Assembly (NCBI GenBank): GCA_011009095.1
Contig: VTPC01000518.1
Span: 175,782 to 239,781, forward strand
Direction: 5' to 3'
DNA: 64,000 nucleotides
Source: Ignelater luminosus
Lineage: Eukaryota > Arthropoda > Insecta > Coleoptera > Elateridae
Shown here: positions 23,501 through 35,500 of the stretch, one piece after another
Layout of the letters: each line of letters starts with the position of its first letter
Numbering within the stretch: position 1 is the stretch's first letter
Notes under the pieces: generated by a model
Databases searched by the model: none
Seen by the model: only the letters and a program-made list of their open reading frames with translations
What the model was told of the DNA's origin: nothing
Translations under genes and position numbers: made by a program

Positions 23501-26500
23501 TTGTACTAATTCTGAATGGTTGTCTGCATTGTCTTCCTTGCAAACAATATTTGCAAAAGGCATTTTTATCATCTTTAAATTCAATATTTAATGATTTTAA
23601 TAAGGATCTCACATGTTGGAAATTCTGATGAGCAAGACGCTCATGCCAATCTTGAATGGATTGAATTCCATTTGCATAACCAGCTAATAAATTATTTTCT
23701 TCACAATCACGATTATTTCACCTTTGACAGTTACAGTCACCTGTATATCACCTATACCTTTAGCCTCAAGTAGCCTGCTATCTACAATTTTAACTAAGTT
23801 ATTGCTTGAAGTGTACGGAGTATAATGTGAAAAGTATTTTATATGTGATGTCATGTGACTATTACATCCTGAAACTAGGTACCATTTTTCTACAGTTTCA
23901 GTATTAGATAAGTTTTCATTGAACATCGTCATACCTATTAATGCATTTCTATGAGGTGCTTTAGTCCTCTGTTGTGGGAACATTGGCGTTTGTGCAAACT
24001 TACTGTTTTTAGTTGGGTGATTTCTTTTATAAATAGAATATGAATTAGACGATTTATTATAATTAGTATTATTGTTTTTGTTGCAGAAGAAACAATTTTC
24101 TGATTTATGATTGTCTTTCCGACAAATGACACAAAATTCTTTTCTGGCATACAGAGCCATATTACCGCTATTATTTTGATTTTGTTTTCGTTCGAGCATT
24201 CGCTTTTCCTCGTCATTAGCCTGGATGTTAAATTATTTAGATTTTGATTAGCAGAAGGGACACTGTCCCATGCCGATACAAAATGTTGAAAGCGTCTTGG
24301 CAGTGAAATAATTATTCTTGCCATTACCATGGCTTCAGAGATACACTCCCCCGTTTCCTTTATTACTAAAGTAGTCAAGTTTGATATATGCATTGCTATA
24401 TCTTTCGATTTGTCATATTTAAATGAAAAAAACTGACCCTGGAGAATTTGCAGTGACATTTCTGTGCTTTGTTCATATATAGATTTTAATTTTTAACTTT
24501 TATTTTAATTTTAATGAGCAACAAACATAATCCCGCAAAATTGAAAAACGAGTTTTAATTGTTTTTAATTTTTAACACTTCCGAACCACTTTTATAATCT
24601 TCTTTAAAGTTTATAATAACCACGGATCTGCTATCATGTTAAAATTAATTATTAAGATGATTAGACCAAAGTAGAGTAAAGTAAAATAAAATATATTTAG
24701 TTTTAATATGCTTTTAATCGAGCACAAAATAACACACACAACACAGTTTTATGTTATGTCAAATTAAATTATTTTACATACTGTTACCCACTAGATAATT
24801 ATAAATTTTCTCAACAGTATTTTACAGGTTGAAGTGTACAAAATAGGTGGTGGAAGGAAGCAACCTATAAAGATAGATGATACAAAGGCACAATTGCCTA
24901 GCCTGCTGCAACCACAAATAGCACCTTTTCCAAATCGTTTTGACAGCTCAGCCAATTATATAATAGAAGGTAAGGATTATTAACTAAAAATGTTATTGAT
25001 AACTTTTTACTTCATTATATAAACATTATTATAAAGCACTCAAACCTGCATGTTATATACCTATATATATATATTAATTTTCTTAATTTAAAATTTAATC
25101 CTAATATTTTATTATCCGTGAAATATTAAGCATATAATTGTTTCAGTTTATTATAATTAAGAATTGCATGAAATGTACTTGAGAAGAATTTAATACACAA
25201 TGCCACTAAGAATATATTCAAATATTAGGGATACATACAATAACACATTTTATTTTCTTTTTCAGATAATATTGATATTGTGGTCGAAGATCTAAAGAAT
25301 GCTTCCACAGAAGAGATGGTGCCCACTGTGGAAGTACCAACTTGCAGTACAATCCTTGACCCACTTGAGAGCACCCATGATGATGCCCTCGAACTGGTTG
25401 CAGAAGTATTACCAGCACCCAACAACTGTGTTGTTTCGTCTGAAAAGGAAGCTCCAACTCCATAAAAACGGCAAACAAAAAAAAGAACAATAAGGGATGT
25501 TTACAACAATATACAATCGTTTACAGAAATGAAGAAATCTAAAGTTGTAAACAATTGTGACAAAACAAAACTGGAGATTGAAATTTTAAAATTGAAAAAG
25601 AAAAAGAGGAACAGGCTTTAAGAGTAGAAAAGCTTAAAGTGCAACAAGAAGAAATTAAATTAAAGCAAGAGGAAGAGAAGCTTAGGCAGGAACAAATTAA
25701 TGTACAGTTAAAAGAATTAGAATTAAAATGTAAATTAAATGAAATAAAGTAATTTTATATAGTTTAAGGGTAGTTATTATTGTAATTATAATAAATACAT
25801 GCAAAAACTTATTGATGAAACAAAAATTGGTGATTTTTAAATTTTTTATTAAATAGCCATTTCAAATGCTTGTTGAGAGAACACAGTATTTATTAAAGCA
25901 GTTCTTGCAGGAATATTGTTTTCTTCAACTGCTATAACTTCAATATTGCAAAGTTATGTAGCACTGCTGTTGCTGTTATAATATCGACAACTTTTTGTGG
26001 TGATAACTGCATCCCTACTGAAAAGCAAGGAAACCTTCTTTTCTAAACTCTGAATGCTCTTTCTATGACATTCCTGGTTTGAATGTGGGCATTATTATAC
26101 TGTATTTTAGGAGGTGTAACTGGATTCAACAAAGGTGTTAATAAATATGATTTACAGGCATAACTATTGTCTCCTAACAGCCATCCATGTAAAAATTCTC
26201 TGGTTTCAAATTTAGCTCTCAAAGAACTGGTATTAAAAATTGTTCTGTCATGTACGGAACCATGCCATCGAGCTACTATATCCACAAATCGAAGGTTTGC
26301 ATCACATACAGCTTGTGTATTTATTGAAAACCAGCATTTACGATTTCTGTATAATTTCCCATTGTCACCCCCCAGGGAAATAATCTTGACATGAGTGCAA
26401 TCAATTGCTCCTATTATCCTTATATTATAAAATTCAGCCATTGATGTCAAAATTTCTTCTTGATTTTGGGGCATATGTATAAAATCTGCACATCTACTGG

Positions 26501-29500
26501 CAATTCTTTCTGTTATTCTGGGAATTATACGAGAAACCGTGGATTTATGTATATTAAAATGATCAGCTGCTGTTTGCTGAAAACATCCTGTTGCATAAAA
26601 TCTCAAAGTTATTAATAACTGGTTCATTGCTGACAAAGGAAAGTTCCTGTTTGATAATGGTTCCAGTTCATTAATAAGAAAAATGTCTAGCATTTGTTGC
26701 ACAGCTTCTTTGGAGAATCTGTACCTCGCTTTGAAATCGACATTATCATATACCTCTAAAGGTTTGGTTTTTGTACAGTATGCTTTAGGTCGAGGCAGCA
26801 TTTGTACAAGCTGCAGCATTTAATCTTCTGATGATGATTCGGATGAATCAGATAACATTTTCAGATACCTAAAAACGATGAAACATTAAACAACAATATA
26901 GTATAATGCAAAAGATTTAATGAAACTAGCTTTATTGAAGTTTTATTAACTTATTAACTACTTACAGTAATATTCTTTAATATTCACTAGATGTAAACAA
27001 TATAATTGGTGTTTTTTAGTGTAGTAATACGTCAAATTTCACCGCCTATCACTTTTAACCTCAGTTAACATGTGCTAAACCAGCAACCGCTGCAAGTACA
27101 ACAGAACTTTCCTTAACTGTGGGTTGTGTAACTAAAGTCAGCCACAATGCATTTAACCAAGGTTGGTGCAACTGGCCCTTACTCTTGTAGCTGGTGTTGT
27201 TATTATTTATTTCATTCCAAGTTACTTTGTGGAACTCGATGTTAAAAAAATTGTAAGTGATATTATTGCTAAGGTATTGTTAAATGCTGAAGACAACTTG
27301 ATGATTGTCTTTTTAAGTTAGCATTATTATGCGTTCACAGTTTTTTTGCATGAGGGTTGGCCATGAATCTTTTTTTTTATTAGTTTGTACGTAATAGGTA
27401 TTTTAATTGTTATTTCGTTGTATAGCTTGGATAACCTCAAAACTAATCACTCTCACTGCACAGAATAGAACCTTGTTGCCTATTTGAAATAGGAATATTT
27501 AAACAGTTAGTATGTCTTCTCGCAAATAGATTATTCTCATAACAATTTGATATTGTTAACTAACTATGAAAAGACCGAATCTATAATTTACTAAACTGAA
27601 GACAAAAATTACTAAAGATGTTGATTCCATTTTATATAAAATATAAAACTGACTACATTGCGTTTGTAGGTGTTCTGTTCATTGAACTCTATACGATTAC
27701 TGAAAAGCTGGCACTATACCAATTCAAAGCTGAAAGTCGTGCTCGGGTGTTAGAGTAGCACAGACATTCGAAGGGGGGTGGTTTGCTCTTTTTTACCCAT
27801 TGGTAACCGGTTAGGTGTTTGGCAGTTTTAAGTCGTTTAATTGTTCGTTAGGTATTTATATTTTTTTATTTATTTATTTCTCGTGTATTCAAGTGAAGTT
27901 TAGTCTTTCATATAAAAAAGAAATATAGAAATCATAATGGTGAAGTATTGCTGTGCTTATGGATGCACAAATGAGTGGATGCCAGGAGGAAATACCACGT
28001 TTCACAAGTATGTTATATTTTCAGTATTGGATTAAGAATATATTGTCATTTTTATTCATTATTATGAGCTGATAAGTATATAGAATATTTTATTTATAGA
28101 GTCCACATAAAAGACCTGATCTGCTAAAGTTATGGATACATTCTCTTCGATGTGAAGATTTCAAACCTTCACTAACTACTGTTATATGTAGCGCTCATTT
28201 TACAAAGAATGATTATTTAGAATCAGGTGGAAATAAAAAGCTTTTAAAAAAAGACGCTGTCCCATCTGTTTTTAATTTTCTCCAACATCTACAAAGGAAG
28301 ACTTCTTCGAGAAGAATTATTTTGCAACACACAGAAGTAAGTTTCAGTAACAGATTTAGTAGTATTCTGAACATAATGTATGTTTCCTAGGAACCAATGG
28401 ACACTTCCTGCAATGAAGTTGTTGAAGATTCTTGTTCACCCAAAAGAACTTCCGATATATGTACACAGACACCAAATTTTATATCCAAATCTGAGGCATA
28501 TTTAAAAATGAAAAGTAAATTAAAAAATGTTAAACAAAAAGTGAAACGAAGGGACACAAAAATTAAAAACATGAACGACTTAATAAAACATTTGGAAATT
28601 AATAATAAATCTTCAATCACCCTTGAAGAAATTTTGGCAAATAATTTTCAAGGTTTTCCTCTAGATTTATTTAAAAATGAATCTGTCAATTCTAAATGTG
28701 CAAAAAGCCAGAGAAAATATTTAAAAGAAATGCAAGAATTTGTTCTTACTTTTTACTTTTATTTTCCCAAGGCTTACCATTTTGTTAGTAATAAACTTTG
28801 CCTTCCTCACAGTAGCACAATTAGAAAGTGGTTGTTGTCAGTTAATTGTGAAGTTGGTTTTTTAACTGAAGTTTTTGAATTTTTAAGCAGGAAAATCAGA
28901 AGCCTGATAGTTTGTACCTAAAAGAGATTGCATTAATCTTTGATTTAATGGCCATAAACTTGTGTATGATAAAAAAAATGATTGGTATTGTGGTTACGTA
29001 AATTTAGGAGGTATTGCAAACAATGAGAGTGAAGAAATGACTACAGAAGCTCTAGTCTTCCAGATAGTCTCCTATAAAAAAAACTTAAATATTCAATTGC
29101 TTATTTTTTGGTAAATAAGGTAATAGCTGATCTTCAAAAACAGTTTATTTTATTAGCGATTGACAAATTATATGAAATTGGCATTAAGGTAAGGTCAATT
29201 ACTTGTGACGGCTGCGCAACTAATATGTCAACCTTTAGACTTTTGGGATGTAATTTGTCTCCAGACAACATGATTACTAAATTTTATAGCCCAAAAAACA
29301 ATAATATAGGTATTTATTGCATTTTAGATCTGTGTCATGCTTTAAAACTTGTGAAATGCATTTGCAGAAATTTCAATATCTTCTCGAAATTCCTTTTAAA
29401 TATATTGAAAAGTTACATGCGTTGCAAGATTAGGAGGACTTAAAATTTGCAAATTCGTTATTAACTGCCCATATAAACTTTCATAAAAAAAAATCAACTT

Positions 29501-32500
29501 GTGATTGGCAGCGCAAACTATACCTAGTACTGCCATAAGTCTTTGGACAGAAGTGTATGCTTTATTAATCAGGTTAGCTTTGATTCTAGCATTGCATTTT
29601 TATTATTGTATAATCTTAATCATAGTAACCTGTCATACAAACATTTGATCACCAAACGTCAAAACTCTTTCAGTTGCAAAAACTACCCCTGTAGCTATAA
29701 TAGAACTATTAAAGTGTGGAAAGAAAACCATCTGAAATTTTCAAAGTTTTAAAAAACGTAATGTTGCTGTTAGTGTCATATACTACATCATTAAACGCTA
29801 CCAGAAAACTGGCAGTGTTGAAGACCGCAAAAGGTGTGGGCGTCCGCGTTCTGCCAGGACTCCAAAAATAATAAAGATTGTGTGAGAACGTATAAGAAGA
29901 AATCCATGTCGGACACTAAAGAAAATGGCTCTACAGGTTGGAATATCAACGAGATCCATGTCCAGGTTATTAAAAGATGATCTTCATGTAAGAGCTTACA
30001 AATGGTATACATCACATTATTTAAATAATCATTTAAAAAAATTGAGACTAGAAAAATGTAAACGGCTACTTACCAGACACGCATTAACCCAAGGACAAAA
30101 TATATTATTTTGTGAGACAGGTGTCAAAACAAATACCAAAATTATATGGAAGAGATATTGATGTCATTTGTGTTTCCCCTATCCAATACTATGTTTAAAA
30201 ATCAAAAATGGACTTTTCAGCGAGATTCGGCTCCGGCTCACAAAGCCAAATCAACTCAACAGTGGTTAACCGTCAATGTACTAGACTTTATAAGTATGGA
30301 AAACTGGCCTGTGTCTAGTCTGGATCTGAATCTACTTGATTATAAAATATGATCAGAGCTGGAGCTAAGAGCGTGTTCTAAACCCCATAAAAATCTGGAG
30401 TCGCTGAAACGAAAATTAGTAAATGAAGCTTGGAATCTTCCTCTTGAAATTGTTCATGCTTCTATAGATGATTGGATTCCTCATTTAAAGGCTGTTATAA
30501 AAAACAAAGAAAGTTATATTGAATAATATAGTTCAAGATGTATTTGTAACTTCTAGTAGTTTAATAAAATGGATTATGTTTGAAAATTAATTTCTTAGTT
30601 TCGGTATTATCAGTTTATATACTTGTCCAAAGATTTATGGCAGCACTAGGTAAGTAGTAGTGTTGCTAATGCTATAAAGTTTTCACAAAAAAGTGGGCAT
30701 ACTGCTTTTCTGTTGAATTTTTAAGAATTTTTGATAGAATATTTGACATCATGAACCCAAGATCTCCATTTTCAAACGGTTTTAAGGCACCGCTGCGTTT
30801 AAGAAATATGGATTATTGGTTAAATATTCTATCAGAAACTGAGAACTACATTAAAATCTTAAAAATTGGAAACAACAGCGTATTACAGTATTCGAGAAAA
30901 ACTTTTGCTGTTGGATTCCTAATTCCTAATATAGTTTTAGAGGTTTAGCTTTAGATTTTTTAAGTAGGGAACAGAATCTATTACAGTATTTCCTGACGTA
31001 TAAGTGCTCTCAAAATCACTTAGAGCTATTTTTTGTGTGCAGATGGACTTTGAGGCAGTTATTGTTTAGAAATAGCGTAAAACCAAGCATAAATGCAAAT
31101 TGTGTAGATGATAATTTTGATTCTACTTTTGTTTTTGAATTTAGAACTGCTAAACGACAAGTTACTGATAACGTTGATGATGATGCCAATGAAATGCATG
31201 AAATACATATAATTAAATATATATCTCAAACTTACTCTGATATTAGGATCCAAACCCTTGCAGAGAAAAAAAGTATGCAACTTTTAGGTGATAAGCTTAA
31301 TTTAAGACAAAAATACATAAAAATATTTTATTTTATCATGTATAATTTTGATGTAATTGTTTATATTTGTATTATAATTTAATAAAAAAGTTTGGTTGGA
31401 CCCCAGTGTTTTATTTGTGTACCTGAATTAAATCTTGTCACACCTGCGGCACGCAACGTTCCCTCTATTGCATTTGACCGTGTAAGTGCGAGTGGGAAAC
31501 GCTTCCCTTCTTCAACGTTCATACTCTTTTAACAGAGGGGTCTCACCGGCGCCTCATAACGCAAGCTTTCCAGTAATTGTATAAAGTTCAATGGTTCTGT
31601 TATGCAATCTAACCTAAAATTATTTAAAAAACGTAACTGTACATGTAAGATCAGTTTAAACTGAAAAACTAATGTTCACACTGTTAAATTGGGTGAATCT
31701 CCATGGCCAACCTGCATGCAAAAAAACTGTGTATGCATAATACTTGTTCTATTAGTAAAAAATGAATCAGTATGTTTTGTGTTCATTTTGATTATAGGCA
31801 GTGCCCGCTTCATCAATTTTTTCTTGGAAATTACTACTTCTAATAGCTCTGAGTAAAATCTTATTTTTATGTCATTTATTCTGCGATTGTTGTTGATGAG
31901 AAACTATCGTTAAGAACTTCAAAACTAGTTTAATTAAAGATTTTTGATTTTTGTGCTAGTTATCAAATTCTAAATAATAATTAAAATTGAACTTGCAGTG
32001 ATTTGTTTACCGCTGCAAAGAACATGTGCGTAAAGTCTTGTGAAAATATTCCTTGCTAAAATCTGTCGGAATGATTAAAATTGGTAGTCAGTTTTATGAC
32101 ACATGGTGACAAATGTAAGAACCAGATGTATGTCTTTTTTGTTAATATTTTGTTTTTCCTCACGTAGCTTTCTAAGAAAAAAAATACTATACAAACTGGG
32201 TGTATTATATACAGGGTGTCCTGAAAAACCATGAACATAGAGCTACCACAAATTCTTGAAATTAAAATAAGACGATTTAACCCAACTTACCTATATCCTA
32301 AAGTTTACCATTTATGAGATGCAAAGTGTGAAAGTTGAATTTAAAATTTTTTGTTTTTTTGACATTTCAGGAACAAGGCAAGATATCGGGATAAAAAGAA
32401 ACATTCATAAAATGAATCTTTGTAGTTTATTGTAACATTATAACTTAAAGAAACCCAAGAAATAAAGTGAAGAAGTTCTGAGGTGCTGGTGCTTTATAAT

Positions 32501-35500
32501 AATATGCGGCTTTGTTTAATAATAATAAATAGCAAAATAATAAAAAGTTATTTATTAAAGTTTGTACACAGGTTAACAAGTTATTACAATTGTTGTGGAA
32601 CTGTAAAGAACCGATCAACTGATGTGAGTTGATGTTCGGCTGAGATTCAAACACTGAGAGAGTCTTTAAAATGTTTACAAGTCATGTAAAGAGCGGGGTT
32701 CGTAGAAAAACTACAATAATGATTTTCTAAAAACTTCTAATAAAAGAGTTTTGTGTTGGATACTCTAAGAATTAGGCAGTAAACAAAATTCTTTAACCTT
32801 CTACAAAAATTATTTATAATGCATAAAAGTGTTTAAGATATTTGTAAAGAATTTTAGGTACGTTTGAAAGGGATTAAAAACAAGACCCTTTTTCTCTGTA
32901 GGTTTGGCTTGATGTCACATTCCAAAAACTAAATCTTCTTCAAATCTCTAGTTTGTAGAAAGTGTCTCTACAAAAGCAATGATTCTTATTGGAGTAAGTT
33001 GATCATTTTGTGAAATTGCCCTTACCGTTTATGAGATACAAGGTGTCAAAGCTTTTTTAATATCTCAAGGACAAGGTGAGGTATTGGAATAAAATTTTCT
33101 AAATGCTTGTTACTCTAAGGTGCCTATAATCTTATCTAGTTTTGTGTTTGATATCCTTATTAGTGGTGAAGAAATGAGGAGGGAACTAGTTCACTACCCT
33201 AAAGAAAATTGTTATGCCACTAAAAAAGTTGAAACATTCCTGTATTTTTATAATTAATAATTGATTTGGCCAAAAAAGGCCACTCTTGCATTTTTCCCAT
33301 AGAATGCATCGTTTACTATTAATATTGGATGTTTTAAAATCACTAAAATTTATTTAGTTGTTTAGTAAATTGTCATAATAGCTATAAAAACACAGACGAT
33401 AATGTTCATTTGTATTCTTTCTCAAATAAATCTTACAAAAGAGAACGACATAGGATATGAATACAGTCAGTTAATAGCTAAATGTAAGGTAGTTCTTACT
33501 CTTTACATACACTAAATGTATAAAATACTGTTATGCAAAGAGATACCATTATCATATGTCAAGTACTTGCAATTTAGATAGCTTACATTCAAGGGATAAA
33601 TACATTTTATTGTTCATTATGAAGGTATCATTTACGTATCTGCTCAGTGGTATGGTTCTTTTGTGGATCAAAACAGCATTCAAAAACTTATAGTATGCAC
33701 TTACTACCTTAGCGTAGTTTTACACGACAGTAAATTTTATCATAAATTTCTGCATTAGATTTGCCAAGAAATTTTGAAATAAAACATTAAATAAAAATTT
33801 TTTGAAAGTCGTGTTTGCTGTTTGCAACTTGTAATAAATTTTATGTAAAATTTCTCAATGGCGCATGCGTGTTTAATTACATTTGCAAGTGACATCTCTG
33901 GATAACAAAATAAACACGGAAGAAATCATAACCTAAATTGTTAATTTGTTTGTTTAGGTTTGTTTATGTTTAGAGATTACGAAAACGTCGATTTTATGAG
34001 GTTATTTGTATTTTACGAACGACTCAATCTCAACATAAAATACCATAAAATAGTAATATTTTACGTTCACTTGATACTGGAAGTTCTAGTATACTGCGCA
34101 TATATTGACGCATATTTGAGAGAGAATTTTTTTATTTTTTAGAACAGGTTCTATAAAATTTTACAGAAAATTTAACACGTAAATTAAGTCAAAAATTTTG
34201 TATGAAAAATGCGTTTGCAACGGTGTAAAATATTTATGTAGAAATTTATACAAAAATTTATGTTAAAATTTACTGTCGTGTAAAATTACGCTTAGAGGAA
34301 ATAAACCTCCTAATGAAAATAGCCCAGCATATACAGTGTGTCCAAGATAAGGATGTATAGCATGGGGATCTTGGAAACAGTAAGAGATACAGCATCGGTT
34401 AAATGGGACGAAAGTTGGCTATTCATAGAACCTTTTTGTTGGCGTTTGCAAAATCTAGATATCTTGGATAGTTTCAAAGATATCTAAAAAAAAGTAGATT
34501 ACATGATTAGAATCGTGACAACAAGAGCTATCCAAAACAATTTTCAATTGTTTTTCCACCTATTTAAAAAAATGAGGTTGATGATGGTTACTTGAAACCG
34601 AAATATTGTACAGGAATTTTGTTAGCGCATTTTAATAGAGAACAAAAAGTGGCAATGGAAAAGTGGTTTTAGTTTTGCGATATCTCTTCAAATAAAGGAA
34701 AGAAAAAATAACAAAAATTAAGAAATCTCCATTTTTTTTAAATATCTGTGAAACTATCCAAGATATCTAGATTTTTCAAATGCCAACAAAAAGGTCCTAT
34801 GAATAACCAACTTTCATCCCATTTAACCGATGCTGCATCTCTTACTGTTTCCAAGATCCCCATGCTGTGCATTCTTATCTTGGACATACTGTATATATGA
34901 CCAAATAGAAAGGAACTGGAAGCAGTCAGGACGTAGCAGACAGAAAGTTCTAACTTTCGTCACGGTGACAATTTGAGCAAATTTGATGTTGTTTATCCCC
35001 TATCTGACTTGCTGCAACGAGTCAGTTGTAGCAGTGGAAGGCACTACAAGGGATAAGGATTGTTTTGGTTGAATAGCACTCTGCGAAAACCCGCGCCCAA
35101 AGTGTCCAGGCTAGTCCAAACTTGACCCTTCTGATTAACGAAAATTCCATTTTTTCTGAAATTATCCGGCGGAATTCAATGAAGATCGGTATTTTACTTC
35201 ATCAGCTATTGAGATAAATGCTTAGATAATAAAACTGTTGAAGTCATCAGAGAAAAACTGTAAACACCGAAATTCGGTTTTTTCGGGTTTTTTGGTTCCA
35301 CATGCATTATTTAAACTTATTTACATCTGAATCTGTTGAAACTTACCAATATTGAACATAGTGCATAGTTATCATGATTTTCTGATTATGTTCAGCCCAA
35401 AAATTGTGTGGCTTCTGAAAGATGCTATGAAATAATTTTCAAATTGTTTGACCTCAGTAAGTATAAACAATAAGGATATACATGTTTGGTGAAAATCATT

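Larger units (their letters stand above)
20661..24816 (-). mobile_element. Ty1/copia LTR retrotransposon, structurally complete, broken
   Basis: Fossil element, 4156 bp, with two LTRs (20661-20835 and 24637-24816), TG...CA ends and a 5 bp target duplication GTATT (20656-20660, 24817-24821). Read on the minus strand the order is gag with a CCHC knuckle (about 24460-23690), integrase (about 23610-22660), reverse transcriptase (about 22480-21650) and RNase H (about 21640-21000), the copia order. A purine-rich tract abuts the 20.8 kb LTR. LTRs differ at only a few sites, so the insertion is young. The coding region looks broken at several points (about four). Confidence 0.93.
20301..25752 (+). 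pseudogene. Harbinger Myb/SANT-like protein gene, broken and split by copia
   Basis: Exons read 20301-20579, 24828-24969 and 25266-25752. First exon MAESMCSEKRERSANFTQAD.. ends KKLRKENANDK and holds a Myb/SANT-like DNA-binding domain (FTQADKEHLMQLVLDKYFGI, QAWEELSKVFNA); a TGA interrupts it after GVQLK. The second exon begins VEVYKIGGGRKQPIKI, the third DNIDIVVEDLKN and ends in a Lys/Glu-rich coiled coil (EEIKLKQEEEKLRQEQ), reached only after a frameshift near 25600. In active Harbingers this protein escorts the transposase to the nucleus and to the ends. The copia insertion sits in intron 1, only about 6 bp before the acceptor TTACAG, so it leaves the exons untouched. Confidence 0.8.
19994..27178. 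mobile_element. PIF/Harbinger DNA transposon (about 3.0 kb) interrupted by a copia element
   Basis: Ends GGGCCGGTTGCAC (19994) and its inverted match GTGCAACTGGCCC (to 27178). The 3 bp target duplication TTA lies at 19991-19993 and 27179-27181, as Harbinger requires. It carries the two expected genes in opposite directions: a Myb/SANT-like gene (plus) and a DDE transposase (minus). A 4156 bp copia element lies inside. Both genes have lesions, so the copy is inactive. Confidence 0.92.
27325..31742 (+). mobile_element. P-element-like (THAP) transposon, about 3.3 kb plus a Tc1 insertion
   Basis: Inverted ends share TATTATGC, then CACAGTTTTTTTGCATG and GGTTGGCCATG, at 27325-27368 and the complement at 31703-31742. 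A second inverted block (TGTTCTGTTCATTGAACT with TACGATTACTGAAAAGCT, 27669-27715, versus about 31570-31615) shows the terminal repeats are long, with unequal spacing. The element encodes a THAP transposase on the plus strand and is interrupted by the Tc1-like element 29523-30650. An 8 bp target duplication was looked for and not found, so the exact ends may be off by a few bases. Confidence 0.82.

Noticed and set aside
28387-28620. Minus-strand frame in the THAP gene
   Set aside because: Shadow of the P-type transposase exon 3.
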